DNA of 64,000 nucleotides from Spizellomyces sp. 'palustris'. Taxonomy: Eukaryota; Chytridiomycota; Chytridiomycetes; Spizellomycetales; Spizellomycetaceae. The notes below the pieces were generated by a model. The model saw only the letters and a list, made by a program, of their open reading frames with translations. It made no database searches and was not told the DNA's origin. Both the position numbers and the translations under genes were made by a program. This document shows positions 1-12,100 of the stretch, in pieces. Within the stretch, counting starts at the first letter, position 1. Each line of letters opens with the position of its first letter. The DNA lies in assembly GCA_006535965.1 (NCBI GenBank), contig QEAR01000073.1:37408-101407 (forward strand), written 5' to 3'.

Positions 1-169
1 TAGAAGAAACAAATTGATCGTTGACATCACCGAAGTAACCCCATCCAGTAGCAAGACTTGTGTTGTATATAATATGTATATATTCATCGGAGTCCACGTA
101 TCGAATCATATCATCGAGTCTTCCTCATCTCCACAATAATGTATTCGGGAGAAGATCGAAATTCTAGGT

Positions 170-1126
170 TTATTTTATTTCTCGCGACCTAAAGTTTACC
201 AAATTAAATGTGATGCTATTTCTGCGGCCCCTCTCACCATGTACCTTCTGAACGTCAAAACCCATATCCCGAGCAATAGCGAAAAAATCGCTCTCCATCA
301 ACCCTCGTTGTTTGTAAGCCAAGAAAATCCGTGTGTTGGGGTCACTGAATGCTTGCAGTGTTTGACATAAAGCATTGAAGATATCTTTGAGATAAATAAT
401 ATCGCTCCCAAAAATGTAGTCAGGATAGTCAGAAGTAAACTTGTACTGCGATCGGTCCGTTTCTCCCCTGGAGACCGGGGATTAAATTCGCAATCGGATT
501 CGAGGCGGATGAAGGGCGTACCTACCATGTCAACGGCATGACCTGGATGGAGTTCTTGGCATATCTCATTGCAGGACGAGAGGCACAGATCCGCTCACTG
601 TTGGTTTCAACATTTCTCCTTGTTAATTCCAAGGTATCCGAGATATCGGTGAGAATGACTAATTTAGCGGCTGGGGATAGATAGCAAACTTGTTATTACC
701 ACCGTTGGAAAACAACGGGATACACAGCGCTCCATTACCTGCGATCCAAGCCGATATGCCAACAAGGCCTGTACCGCTGCCCAATTCAAGGACCGTTTTC
801 TCTGAGAAAAAATGATCACAGAACTTTTTCAGGTCACTTGAGGAGATGGTCATCAACGAAAAGTCTAAAACTAGAATGACACCAATACCTTCAAGAGGGA
901 GATGTTCTGAGATGAATTTGGCTAAAATGTATGCACTGTCCCAGACAACATTGCCAGTATGTGAATGTAGATCAATACTTGCATTGGGGTCCTGGTGCAG
1001 CTCAACTGAAGCCACGATGGATACATCAACTTTGGCTTGGCGATCCATGCATCCGCCTCTAAGAGCACGTACTGGAATGTCCAGCAACCGAGAAAGTTCG
1101 TGAGGCGCTATATTTCTCATTAGCAT
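170..1126 (-). CDS. METTL21-like protein-lysine N-methyltransferase
   Basis: Predicted SAM-dependent methyltransferase of the METTL21/VCP-KMT group, which methylates lysines on chaperones or elongation factors. Exons by eye: 1126-889, 801-724, 658-526, 467-170, giving 248 aa. Seen: VVWDSA near residue 62, the SAM-binding motif KTVLELGSGTGLVG, the acidic loop ILTDIS, a PLTWGE strand, and the post-motif DYIFGSDIIY that matches the family DxxY signature. Splicing restores a continuous family-like sequence at each junction (LEEKTVLEL, GALFILTD, LTWGETD). The first intron (802-888) is a multiple of three and open, so the unspliced frame also reads through. The exact substrate cannot be told. Its start codon faces the Sm-D3 gene across 243 bp. 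Confidence 0.8.
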
Positions 1127-1369
1127 GAGGGTTCTGGTAGCGCCAGGGAACTATTGCCATGCTCTCCATCGTTGACACACTTTACATGACAAAGCTCCGT
1201 CGGTCGCCCCGTGGATATCTTGGTACACTTGGAGCTGTGCCACTGGAAAGCGTTGCCACAGCAACATGGAGGGGCAAGACATCGCTTGCAATCGACCAGC
1301 ACTTGTCAACGGGATCTTTCTTACCAACCGTCGACACGCCGATATCCCCCTAAAACTTGATATAAAGCC
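1127..1369. promoter_or_regulatory. Divergent intergenic promoter (METTL21-like / Sm-D3)
   Basis: A 243 bp gap between two start codons pointing away from each other, so it should hold both promoters. No clear TATA box seen. Confidence 0.5.
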
Positions 1370-1926
1370 ATGTCTATCGGCGTTCCTATTAAGGTAAGCC
1401 TGAGACCGATTGTCTGTGTGGTTAGCGTCGATACGGACATTCGGCTATGGGATCGTGGGAGCACAGATCTCTTTTTCTTGTGTGCCCACCTCGTGAATTG
1501 ACTGGCCTTACATCTCCCTTCACTCCTATCTAGCTTCTGCACGAAGCCGAAGGTCACATTATCACCTTAGAGCTTAAATCCGGCGCCATCTACCGTGGCA
1601 AACTCCTGGATGCTGAGGACAGCATGAACGTTCAACTAAAAGACATCATTGTGACGCAACGGGACGGTCGTCAAAGTCAATTGGAGCAAGTATACGTCCG
1701 CGGATCTCAAGTTCGATTCTTCATCGTACCGGATATGCTCAAAAATGCTCCAATGTTCAAGAGGATAGGGCCAGGGGCAAATAAAGGAAGAGGTATCGGC
1801 TTGGGTAGGGGTAAAGCGACCGTGGCTAGGGCACAAGCTAGTCGAAGAGGCAGGGGTAGGGCTGGACCTCCTGGTATGGGTGCTGGCAGAGGCGGTCCTG
1901 GTGCTCCTGGACGGGGCCGTGGATAA
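1370..1926 (+). CDS. SMD3: Small nuclear ribonucleoprotein Sm-D3
   Basis: Core Sm-ring protein of spliceosomal snRNPs, acting in the nucleus on the U-rich Sm site. Exons 1370-1393 and 1534-1926 (138 aa). The first exon codes only MSIGVPIK; the 140 nt intron ends at TAG, and exon 2 opens [13 protein letters not shown]. Sm1 and Sm2 motifs are visible ([32 protein letters not shown]), followed by the APM sequence typical of D3 and a C-terminal RG/GG-rich tail ([15 protein letters not shown]), the usual target of arginine methylation in SmD1/D3. Length and tail match the family. The very short first exon is fixed by the conserved N-terminus. Confidence 0.95.
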
Positions 1927-2144
1927 GGTTGATCCTAGAAATGCCTTCAAGATTGCATTCCTAATGTGTTTCTGTATATCGAGAGCTGTCGTCTTCTGTT
2001 TAAAAATAATGGCCGTTCAGCGTTGGTGGTTCCCAAAGACCCAGTTTATTTGTTTTGCATGCGCTACATGAATCAGGATCTAAATGACACGGGAGCTCTA
2101 TGTAATCTACGAAAGCAGCATCACGATCCTCTGACATGCACATA

Positions 2145-3052
2145 TCATAAGATCATCCGCTTGAAGTCTTCTAAGCCAAGAACTCCGTCGCCATCCCTAT
2201 CAAAGTGAGCGAGTAATGCCTTGACATCCCCACGGTGTGCGACCCCGTATGGACTCATCGCAGCTGCTAGTCGCCGCAGATCCGCTTCAGTCAGAGCTGG
2301 AGTGGATACTGTGTCGGTGTGTGGGTCAAACCACTAGCACAAGTAGGTGAGAAGGAAATTGTTATGCTTGGAAGCTTCAAGTATACCAGAAACAACTTTC
2401 AATGCAATACCTGGAATGCCTCATCAAATGGCATGCACATCAATGCCCTATTTAACAGCAGATTTATCAAGCCTTCCTTCGTAACCTCTTCTTTTCCATT
2501 TGTAACCAACTTTAGCGCTTTAGCCTTGTTCGCATTTATTCCACCGCTCGTTCCGCCCACGATGCCTCCCCCTCCTCCAATCGTCGAACCGATACCTCCG
2601 GCCTGAGAATATGTCCGCGACAAGCCTGGATTGGCGCTGGAGGGTACATTGGCACTACCCCCACCTCCTGTACTGGCACTAAACAGTAGATCCACAAAAA
2701 CCTTGATATCTTCCCGCTTGATCCTTTTTCCATCTCGACTCAGCGTTTCGAATGCAAGGTCGATATCGTCGCGTGTGATAGGCGCCAAACGAATTGGAAG
2801 GTACGGGGCAGAATCATCAGCCTCCCGTGCATTTCCGGGAGTACCAAATACAGATGTCGGTCGGCGTTGTTGCACGATTGTCATGCGCCGCTGAAACGCC
2901 GGTGTGGAATTGGCGAGAGATCCACGGGTAATACGTGAGGGACGAGCTTCTTGTGGGTGATGTGGGATGTTGGCCCCCACTGTGACGAGCGGACCGCCGT
3001 CTTCTGGAACCGTATCGAGCCCCTCAGCTTTTGAATTTGATATTGGTTCCAT
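2145..3052 (-). CDS. EF-hand domain protein of unknown role
   Basis: Two exons, 3052-2411 and 2333-2145, 276 aa; the junction joins DEAFQ to WFDPHTD. The C-terminus carries one canonical calcium-binding EF-hand loop (DRDGDGVLGLED, starting about 18 residues from the end), preceded by helical segments ITRDDIDLAFETLSRDG and TEADLRRLAAAM that look like degenerate EF-hand halves. The first ~90 residues and a Gly/Ser-rich stretch in the middle (GGIGSTIGGGGG) look disordered. It resembles the general calmodulin-like layout, but no specific family is recognised. A calcium-binding regulatory role is inference. Confidence 0.75.
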
Positions 3053-3586
3053 CTTTATTTGCTGGAGTGGTGGTGAGTCTCGTTCAATGTGATCGGATCG
3101 ATGTTGCCATTACGAGACGATTGGGTAAGCAATTTCACGGTTGAATCCCGGCATGCTTTCTGTATCTGCGATAGGTGCATAAAACGGCAGCAAGCGTCTC
3201 GAGTCTCTCAGTCAAATGCGCTATGAGAGTCATCGATAAGAAAGGCGTAGTGCGTAAAGATCGTAAGGCTGCACTACACTAGTCCTCAACAGCGTTTAGA
3301 GCTTGGAATATATATACTGACATCTATGGTTTACAGTCATATTCAAGCTTGCTTGTCTCATCATCGAAGCCATGCCGATAACATGCTCCTACTTGAGAGT
3401 GCATTATATACTAGTTGTGTAATAATCTCAATATCCTGATGTCTTGACTCGTGGTGTGCGAAAGCCAACACAAGTCATCAAAGGATTGAAGTGTCATCCA
3501 CCGGATTGACTCATCGCCGTTGTCACGACAACAGCGCTGGTCTTGGCCAGGATTTTGACGAACTCACACGCCCGTACAGATTCGCC
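3053..3586. other. Intergenic region, promoters of two divergent genes
   Basis: About 530 bp between the start of the EF-hand gene and the preferred start of the PPR gene. No RNA gene, repeat or further conserved ORF recognised. Confidence 0.5.
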
Positions 3587-5503
3587 ATGTTCCACACAGT
3601 AGCACGTCGGTTAGCGCAGCCTGTCGCTCAAGCTTCCCGTCGATGTCCGGCGCTCAGTCAACCCGCTACTACTCCATCATCCTGCTTTCTCAGGAATAAG
3701 CATGCGATCTCTGAACCTGAGCAACAACAGAGCCTATCAAAAGAAGGCATAGCGTCCTCTGGGGCAGAGTCGTCGAAAGGCGCAGTTGGAAACGTGCGAA
3801 GTATTTTACGGGAGTATATTGACGAGCCTATCCCGCAATCACGAAGGGATTCCCGACCACATTTCACTCCCGAACAATTTGTCAAGTATGTGCGTCAGCA
3901 GAACCATAGATTGGCCTGGGATGCTTATAGATATCTCGAGAGGAATGATAATTTGAAAGGAATTGGCTTGGACGTATTCAATGGCTTTTTGCGGTTGATA
4001 AAGTCACACACCTGGTCCTGGGGTGCCAGGCTGACGAGAGATAGTCGTATACGGGTTGCGGAAGGGATCATTGCTACTATGCGTAAGAACGGGCTTGAGC
4101 CAAATACACCTACGTATGTTGCACTGGCCTCATACTACGCCTATGCGGGTCAAGTCAAAAAGGTGGAAGAGATTTGGAAGATCATGGCTGAACGAGGATG
4201 GGAACCTCCGCGTGTGGCTCCCTTGCTCTTACTTACTGCGAAGGCTTGGGACCGGCCTACAGATGCTTTGAAGGAACTCCAAGATAGCGTCGGGGCATAT
4301 CCAATTGCACAATTGTCCGGACCTTACAATGCACTCCTCGAACACGCCGTACAGTTGAAGCAGGACGATCTTGTTCAGCGAGTATTGTTATTTGGAAAGG
4401 ATAACGGGTTTTTGCCAGATGGACGGACATATGACATTTTGATAGAATACTTTGCCGCCAGCAAAGGGGATATCGAAGAAGGTCGGAAGCTGATATACAA
4501 GAAGCTGGAGAATGGATACGGAAGAACCACACGTTCCTATAATTCTCTCCTTCGTGGCCTGCTTCGAGCGAACCGTGCCCTTGAAGCAGAGAAAGTCTTG
4601 AGAGAAATGGAGACTCACAGGATCCCCGCAAACACGACAACATACAATCTGATGCTGATCGCACACTGGCATCAACGGGATCCAGTAGCGGCGATGCGCG
4701 TCTATATTTCAATGCTAGTTAAGCGCGTTGGCCCCAATCGAAGCACACATGCAGCGCTTTCCAAATCGGTGGGAATGCATGCGGCGGGACTTCGAAACCT
4801 GGCTGAGCGCGCTGGGGCATTCCCGAGTCCTGTAATGTACAAGGGTATCTTGGAAGGCTTTTTGGAGAACAAACAATACCGGCAGGCCATTACTTTGTTG
4901 CGCGAATTTCGGAAGGAGCACGAACGTAACAGCCAGCGATGGCCCATGTCCCTTGATATCCTCAAAATTGAACTTTCATGCTTGTCGAAGTTGGGCCGAG
5001 GGGAAGATGCGGAATTGACTTTCAACGAAATATCCGCAAAAGCCGAAGGTCGACCAGATATGTACACCTACAATGCAGTCATTTCCGCTTTTTGCAAAGC
5101 ACCACACAAAACCCCCGAGAAGACAGCCTATTATCTCGAGCAAATGAAAAAGGCGGGGTTGCAACCTGACCAGTATACTTACAACGCACTCATATTCAGT
5201 GTGTGGGACGCAGGTAACCCCGTGAACCAACAGGCACTAGATTACCTGCGGGAATTTGTCCAAACTGCTAAGGAAGCGCCAGAGAAGTTGCATCCTACCG
5301 AGGCCATAACGAAAGTGTTGCAAATAATTGGGGACGGGGACCATCTGAAGGGGTTTCAGATAGTGGCGTCCGGCGAGGCCATCGATTTGACGAAATTGGC
5401 ACCCATCGCTGACCCTGAGCCTCAGGATGGGCAGGCGCTTTTGGACTCGTTCAGCGACAAAAAGGTGGCTGTCGATGAGGATCTGTGGAGAGCAACGGGC
5501 TAA
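3587..5503 (+). CDS. Mitochondrial pentatricopeptide repeat (PPR) protein
   Basis: Single-exon gene, 638 aa from the Met at 3587. An in-frame upstream Met at 3491 exists, but the 3587 start gives MFHTVARRLAQPVAQASRR, a basic amphipathic N-terminus typical of a mitochondrial presequence. At least five PPR-like units can be read, for example PNTPTYVALASYYAYAG, TRSYNSLLRGLLRANRALEA, NTTTYNLMLIAHWHQRDP, PDMYTYNAVISAFCKAP and PDQYTYNALIFSVWDAG. PPR proteins bind organellar RNA through these helical pairs and act in maturation or translation of mitochondrial transcripts. The RNA target cannot be deduced. Long antisense frames inside it are shadows. Confidence 0.85.
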   Translation: MFHTVARRLAQPVAQASRRCPALSQPATTPSSCFLRNKHAISEPEQQQSLSKEGIASSGAESSKGAVGNVRSILREYIDEPIPQSRRDSRPHFTPEQFVKYVRQQNHRLAWDAYRYLERNDNLKGIGLDVFNGFLRLIKSHTWSWGARLTRDSRIRVAEGIIATMRKNGLEPNTPTYVALASYYAYAGQVKKVEEIWKIMAERGWEPPRVAPLLLLTAKAWDRPTDALKELQDSVGAYPIAQLSGPYNALLEHAVQLKQDDLVQRVLLFGKDNGFLPDGRTYDILIEYFAASKGDIEEGRKLIYKKLENGYGRTTRSYNSLLRGLLRANRALEAEKVLREMETHRIPANTTTYNLMLIAHWHQRDPVAAMRVYISMLVKRVGPNRSTHAALSKSVGMHAAGLRNLAERAGAFPSPVMYKGILEGFLENKQYRQAITLLREFRKEHERNSQRWPMSLDILKIELSCLSKLGRGEDAELTFNEISAKAEGRPDMYTYNAVISAFCKAPHKTPEKTAYYLEQMKKAGLQPDQYTYNALIFSVWDAGNPVNQQALDYLREFVQTAKEAPEKLHPTEAITKVLQIIGDGDHLKGFQIVASGEAIDLTKLAPIADPEPQDGQALLDSFSDKKVAVDEDLWRATG

Positions 5504-5629
5504 GGGGGCCATGATTGATCACGTTTAGAGTACATTGTTGATCGGCGGGCGTAGGGTCGACTTTTGTCGGCTCGAAGTGGATTTAATACTTAAGCATATT
5601 TCTCGTTATCGTCGCTGGCAGAGGTTCTA

Positions 5630-6541
5630 TCACGCCTCTCTTTCAGCCCCCATCATCTCGCAACCGGACAATAGATCCAACTCTTTAGCAACCTGTTTCA
5701 AATCTTGTTCTCTACTTAGTCTATGATTCCCGTCCTTTATCAAGGTTATGGTCACATCTCTAGAGTCCATATAGTCTATGTATTTGATGGCCTCCGTCCA
5801 TGGCATATCCCGATCACGCATGCCATGAAAGAGTCGAACGGGGCAGCTGACTTTCCACCCCTTTGTAATATAATGCTGCTGGCCCTCCTGAAGAAGGCTC
5901 CATCCTACTTCATATCCAGCTGGATCGTATTGTGACGGACGCTGATACGAAGCCCTCTGCTCTGTCCGCGCCAGATGGGTTAGATGATCAATCTGGCCCG
6001 GTGCCAGTTCATCCAAAAGCAAAGCAGTGAAATTAGGGGCACCACCTATTCCCACAATCCCAGCAATCCTCTCCGGTCGTTCCCGTTGAGCAAGAAGAGA
6101 CAACCAATACCCCATCGATGAACCAATCAATATCTGGCGCTGATTTGGAGCAACAACCTCATCTAAAACCCGCAAGAGGTCCTGCTTAGCTGCTCCAATT
6201 GTAAATTTGTCCATAGATCCGGAAGAGAGGCCATGTGCATAGTGGTCGTAAGCTGTGAGCGTTAGCTTGCGACGACGGGCGCATTGGGCGAAAAAGTTGT
6301 TTTTGCGGGAGCCGCTTAGAGTAGAACACCACCCATTGACAAGAACAAGGCCAATATCTGAGGCAGTGGGAATATGAACGTAGGATAAATGTTCTTTGAC
6401 GGATGTTGCTAGGCGCAGGATATTGGCCGCTGATATTGAAGAAGACGACATGGTGGGGACGTTGCGGGAAGATCGTCGCCAACCTCGACCAACAGCAATC
6501 CCAACCGGAAATAACCGATCATTTAAATGCATTGGCTCCAC
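5630..6541 (-). CDS. ABHD10-like alpha/beta hydrolase
   Basis: Uninterrupted 303 aa ORF. The order of motifs follows the ABHD10 family of mitochondrial thioesterases: VLVNGW at the oxyanion strand, nucleophile elbow GSSMG with the predicted nucleophile Ser142, CPVRLFHGMRDRDMPW carrying the acid region, and GNHR with the predicted catalytic His273. The N-terminus (about 50 residues, several Arg, few acids) could be a mitochondrial targeting sequence. Animal ABHD10 removes acyl groups from cysteine and hydrolyses acyl-glucuronides; substrate here is unknown. Start codons of this gene and NKAP lie only 73 bp apart. Confidence 0.8.
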   Translation of the reverse strand: MEPMHLNDRLFPVGIAVGRGWRRSSRNVPTMSSSSISAANILRLATSVKEHLSYVHIPTASDIGLVLVNGWCSTLSGSRKNNFFAQCARRRKLTLTAYDHYAHGLSSGSMDKFTIGAAKQDLLRVLDEVVAPNQRQILIGSSMGYWLSLLAQRERPERIAGIVGIGGAPNFTALLLDELAPGQIDHLTHLARTEQRASYQRPSQYDPAGYEVGWSLLQEGQQHYITKGWKVSCPVRLFHGMRDRDMPWTEAIKYIDYMDSRDVTITLIKDGNHRLSREQDLKQVAKELDLLSGCEMMGAEREA

Positions 6542-8010
<1,469 letters not shown>

Positions 8011-8605
8011 GAAGTGTCGTAGCTTTTAAACTGTAGCCAAAGCTTGTTATTCATGGCACGAAATTATTTGAAAAACTCTTGAGCCATGCATATCTTTCTG
8101 CGCACTTTGGGTGACCCTCGTGTTGGAAAACAAATCGTTCACACAGAGCGTCAAACTGGCCAACGCTTTTCCATTGCCGCTTCGAAATTCCGATCATCAG
8201 CGAGAAAAGGAAATTTGTGTCGTTGGCTGACGGCCTTCTTCCACTGCCAACCGTCTGGTCGTCGGCGCCTGTGCGCTGGGTCAATTTGCCGATGCCGCGA
8301 AACGCTGCAAGAAAAAGGGAGTCCAGCCCAAAATTTCACACTTGCCCTTCCTGTGCCTCCAATAACACAACTGTGCCACCGGTTTCACATCTCCCACTCC
8401 AAAGGCGATGACGACCAAGTTGGGGGGTTTCGGGCCTTTTGCAAGGCCAGTGAGCATTGACATTTGCTTGATAAAAAAACCAAAGAAGAAAGAAAATGGC
8501 TGACGGTGTTGCGCTGGAATGACCTAAAGAACGAACACAACGAACTTTCCCCGTTGAATGTTTGAAAACTCGATCGCAAGTGGTGTACGCCGAGGTGAAA
8601 TTGTA
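8011..8605. other. Intergenic region
   Basis: About 595 bp. A 124-codon open frame at 8086-8460 has no family-like features and is probably chance. Holds the NKAP 3' end and the promoter of the RGS gene. Confidence 0.5.
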
Positions 8606-10167
8606 ATGGCGGCGAACAAAGGGCCGTCACAAGGATTCCTGTCCAAGTTGCTACCGGCACGTCGTCCACGAGGTTTGGTTGCGACGGAAAAAAGTCGAGT
8701 GAGCCATACTTTGGATGGTTCGAGAGACTCATTTGCAAAGGTATTGGGTGATGCACAGCTATATACCGAGTTCCGACAAAAGTTTTCTGTAAGTTTGACT
8801 TTAAATCGTTCGGATGATCGATGCAATAGTGATGAATGTGCTCTAGTCTTCAACCGAAGGTGCCCCGCTGCTGTTATTTCGTGACGGATATATAAGGCTC
8901 GAAAGTCTTTTATTGGCGATCGCCGCTGGAGCAGATATCCGCCACGCCCTACCCGATCCGGGAGTGCCACCATGTATCCGACGATTTCTCAGAGCCGAGA
9001 CGCACTCATCGGGATCCTCAAACAGCAACGACGAAGTGATTACCGTTCCAGATTGGTTGACGACGTTGTTGAACCGGTTTTACCGATCTTTTGTAATAAC
9101 AGGCGGACCCGAGGAGATCGTAGGGCTATCCCAAGCTGTGCAACAGTCTGTTGCTGATAAATTGACTCTATTAGACGAGAACCGGGTTCCAGTATCTGTT
9201 CTGGATGATGCGGCAGATGAGGTACACGAACTGCTCTACAAGCGGTTTTACCCCGAGTTTTTGGCTTCCAAGCGAGGAAAATCACCTGTGTCAGATTTGG
9301 AGGAAGCTGTAGGCCGCTTAAGTCTCGATGCAGGCTTGACCCGGAAAGCCGGCGGCCGAAAACGAGTCTCGAGTCTGAGTAGTGAGGACTCTGACTCTTC
9401 AGCAGCTTCTAAAGGGCGCCGAAAATGGCTTGGACTTGGCAAAGGTGTCGGCAATCCTGTCGGGAATCCAAGCAAGTCGAGGGCAAGTTCAGTTGATGGA
9501 GAGGAACCAGAATTGGAGTTGCAGTACACTCGCGACTGTTTCATCCGAGTGCTGTATCATCAGGAGCTGTATGCGGAATTGGTTGAGTTTGCCAAGGTGA
9601 GTACCGCATGCGCCGGTCGTAATGTCAAACGAAAACTCTAAACAACTTGAGTAGGAAACACTCTGCCTGGAAAACATCATGTTTTACGAAGCTTATATCC
9701 GGCTGGAACTCCAAATATCCGAGGCACTACCGGAATTCGCAGGAGTTCCCAAACCAGAAATAGGGTTAACCCGCTGCCTCCTCCGCTTCCTGGAACAGAA
9801 CACTAGCACCGTTGCGAACCCAACCACAACCACGCACATGATTCCAGCCTCCATCATGGACCACGTCCTCCTTTTTTACTCGGCCTTCATCATGCCCGGC
9901 GCCCAACATGAAGTCAATATCTCCCACGCCATCCGCCGCGGTATCATTACACGACTTCAACAACGTAATGAGGCTGGCGTACCCGCCCTCGTTGCACCTG
10001 CGGGAATATCCGTCACAGTTTTTGATCCAGCGGTCGACGAAATCCTCGATCTTCTGTATCGAAACACATTTCATCTCTTTCTGAAGCACCACGAGCGGAA
10101 GAATGCATTAACTGGCTCAAAACGGAGTGATTCGGGCAAAGGAGACATATCACAGTTTATATATTGA
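8606..10167 (+). CDS. Tandem RGS-domain protein
   Basis: Three exons, 8606-8788, 8847-9596 and 9655-10167, 481 aa. Two regions resemble regulator-of-G-protein-signalling helices. The first is FAKVLGDAQLYTEFRQKF then LLLFRDGYIRLESL. The second is FIRVLYHQELYAELVEFAK then, across intron 2, ETLCLENIMFYEAYIRLE, closely matching the RGS core ENxxFYxAYxxLE. Each is followed by a similar C-terminal helix set (AVDEILDLLYRNTFHLFLKH versus AADEVHELLYKRFYPEFLAS), which supports an internal duplication. RGS proteins speed GTP hydrolysis by G-alpha subunits. The first copy lacks the ENxxF motif and may be inactive. An in-frame Met at 8558 is an alternative start. Confidence 0.75.
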
Positions 10168-10451
10168 CGTTTTCTTTTTTTCAGCATTTTCGTGAGCATA
10201 GATAGAATAGACTTATTTTTATAGGACCATGTGTTCGATTGTATGTAATTTTCCTTTTTTGGCTACTATGGTGGGGTGAATCGATGGATGTTGATAATAG
10301 CAATGCATGAACATTTTCGCTGTTACTTTTGACTAGTTTGAATCCTACATCGCATAATGTGCGTCAGGTTGTACGCGTCAGGTGGGCAAGCGCCAACACG
10401 GTTAAAGTCCACCAACACGACGCTCTTGGAAGCTGGGTTTTCATTTATCGT

Positions 10452-11843
10452 ATGAAATTGCCCTCCATGTCCAGTCTCGAAGCGCTAGAAACAGTGGAAG
10501 ACCTTCCAACAGCTGCCGACCTGCGCGCTGCAAATGCAGAACTACTAGATGCCTCTATTCAATTGCCTCCCACCCCCTCCGAGCTGGAGGAATCGCAACC
10601 GACTCATCCTCTACAGCAAGCAAAGCAGCCCTCGTCGTTTGGATGGCAAGGTTTTTCCTGGGGAGGACTGGTCGACGCCGTGAAGAAACAAAGCGAAGCT
10701 GTCGTAGACGTTTATAAGCGTGACCTTTCGGAACTTGTTTCAGTCGTTACAACAGAGTCCACGACGCAATTTGACAAGATTTCACATACCCTCAAAGATA
10801 CATTTGCGGAAATCAGTGCCCCCATCGAACATGATAATAAACATGAATCCACTCCTGAGGATATTTCTGCTATTGCGGTTGGGGATATGGTCCTCGCTGG
10901 TCCGGGCTCTGGGACCGTCACCCCTAAAGCAGACAAGACGCTGGACTTGAGCGCATTGGATGAACTGACTGTCAAAGCAGATAAATTGTTGGGAAAGTTT
11001 AGTGAGGGATTGACGCAGTTTTTGAGTTCGGCTGTAACGATTGTACCCGGTGAACAAGTGCAGGAACATGTCAGCAAAACAAAAAGCAAACCGGTTAACC
11101 GAGATGTGATCTTCAACCGCAAAGCTGCTCTGCTCGCCTCCCTCAAAGCCGACCCATCCACCTACCAAACGGATCCCTCAAAGTCAACAGACGAGGAAAT
11201 TTGCACGCGATTCAAGACCTTTCAAGAAACTTTCACGACCCCCAACCAGGAAATCGCTGTGTTAGAACAGGACCCAGTGGTGAAAGGAATGCTGGCACAG
11301 TTTGTACCGAGCGAAATGTCTTTCAACGAATTTTGGCTGCGATACTTTTTCCGAATTGCAGAGGTAGATAGAGAAGAAGCGGTTAGAAAGGAGCTGATGA
11401 ACCTTTCAGAGCAGGACGAGGAGGCATTTTCGTGGGGATCTGAGGATGAAGAAGAGGAAGAGGAGGTGGGCGGAGATGCTAAAGCTGGAACTGAAGAAAA
11501 GGATGAAACTGTGACGTCCCAAACTATATCTGAGGAAGCAGCGAAACAAACCGATGCTGCTTTACAAGATGATTCAGCTCCCCAGATTGCGTCTGCGGAG
11601 TTTACTACAAACCCAGGTCTCGAAACCTCCCCACCAAATGCATCGTCAGCATCCCCGAACCCGGCGTCTTCCCCAGAAACCTCAACAACGCCGCCCCCCA
11701 ACTCACGCCCTACTCACCTCGCCGCAAAGCGAAGTATGGACTCCACAGACAGCTTCGAAGTCGTCAACGGCCCCCCAGGTCAGTCCAGCCCAATCACAGA
11801 CCCAAAGGCGGAAGAAGATGATGATTGGGGAAATTGGGAGTAG
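10452..11843 (+). CDS. BSD-domain protein (BSDC1-like)
   Basis: Single exon; the Met at 10452 (MKLPSMSSLEALE) is preferred to the first in-frame Met at 10329, giving 463 aa. The N-terminal half has a segment FSWGGLVDAVKKQSEAVVDV followed by RDLSELVSVV, like BSDC1. The BSD domain follows around residues 245-320 with the signature hydrophobic and aromatic pattern FNEFWLRYFFR. The C-terminal third is acidic and Pro/Ser/Thr-rich, ending DDDWGNWE, a tail also seen in BSDC1-type proteins. BSD domains occur in TFIIH p62 and synapse-associated proteins; the cellular role of this one is not known. Confidence 0.75.
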   Translation: MKLPSMSSLEALETVEDLPTAADLRAANAELLDASIQLPPTPSELEESQPTHPLQQAKQPSSFGWQGFSWGGLVDAVKKQSEAVVDVYKRDLSELVSVVTTESTTQFDKISHTLKDTFAEISAPIEHDNKHESTPEDISAIAVGDMVLAGPGSGTVTPKADKTLDLSALDELTVKADKLLGKFSEGLTQFLSSAVTIVPGEQVQEHVSKTKSKPVNRDVIFNRKAALLASLKADPSTYQTDPSKSTDEEICTRFKTFQETFTTPNQEIAVLEQDPVVKGMLAQFVPSEMSFNEFWLRYFFRIAEVDREEAVRKELMNLSEQDEEAFSWGSEDEEEEEEVGGDAKAGTEEKDETVTSQTISEEAAKQTDAALQDDSAPQIASAEFTTNPGLETSPPNASSASPNPASSPETSTTPPPNSRPTHLAAKRSMDSTDSFEVVNGPPGQSSPITDPKAEEDDDWGNWE

Positions 11844-12100
11844 AGTCAGTCGGGTCCGCTTATATCTGCTGTAAATACCACTTTTATTCCATTTATACAT
11901 TTTTGTCACCAAACGCTGATCGCATACTATTGTGGCCCACACGCAAAAAGATCACGAACCCTGTGTCATTCAAACCGCAAGGAAAAAGGAAAACAAAAAG
12001 AGAAACACTACCTACAAGAAAAAAAAAATAATACTAGCGCGATTCAAGCAAACTAATTTAAGCCCCATCCCCCAGCTGTTCCCTACATTATGCGGTCACC

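Noticed and set aside
4257-4712. 151-codon minus-strand frame inside the PPR gene
   Set aside because: Antisense to a gene with clear PPR repeats; no family features of its own.
8086-8460. 124-codon plus-strand frame
   Set aside because: Cys/Arg-rich with no recognisable motif, no upstream promoter signal, overlapping minus frames of similar size.
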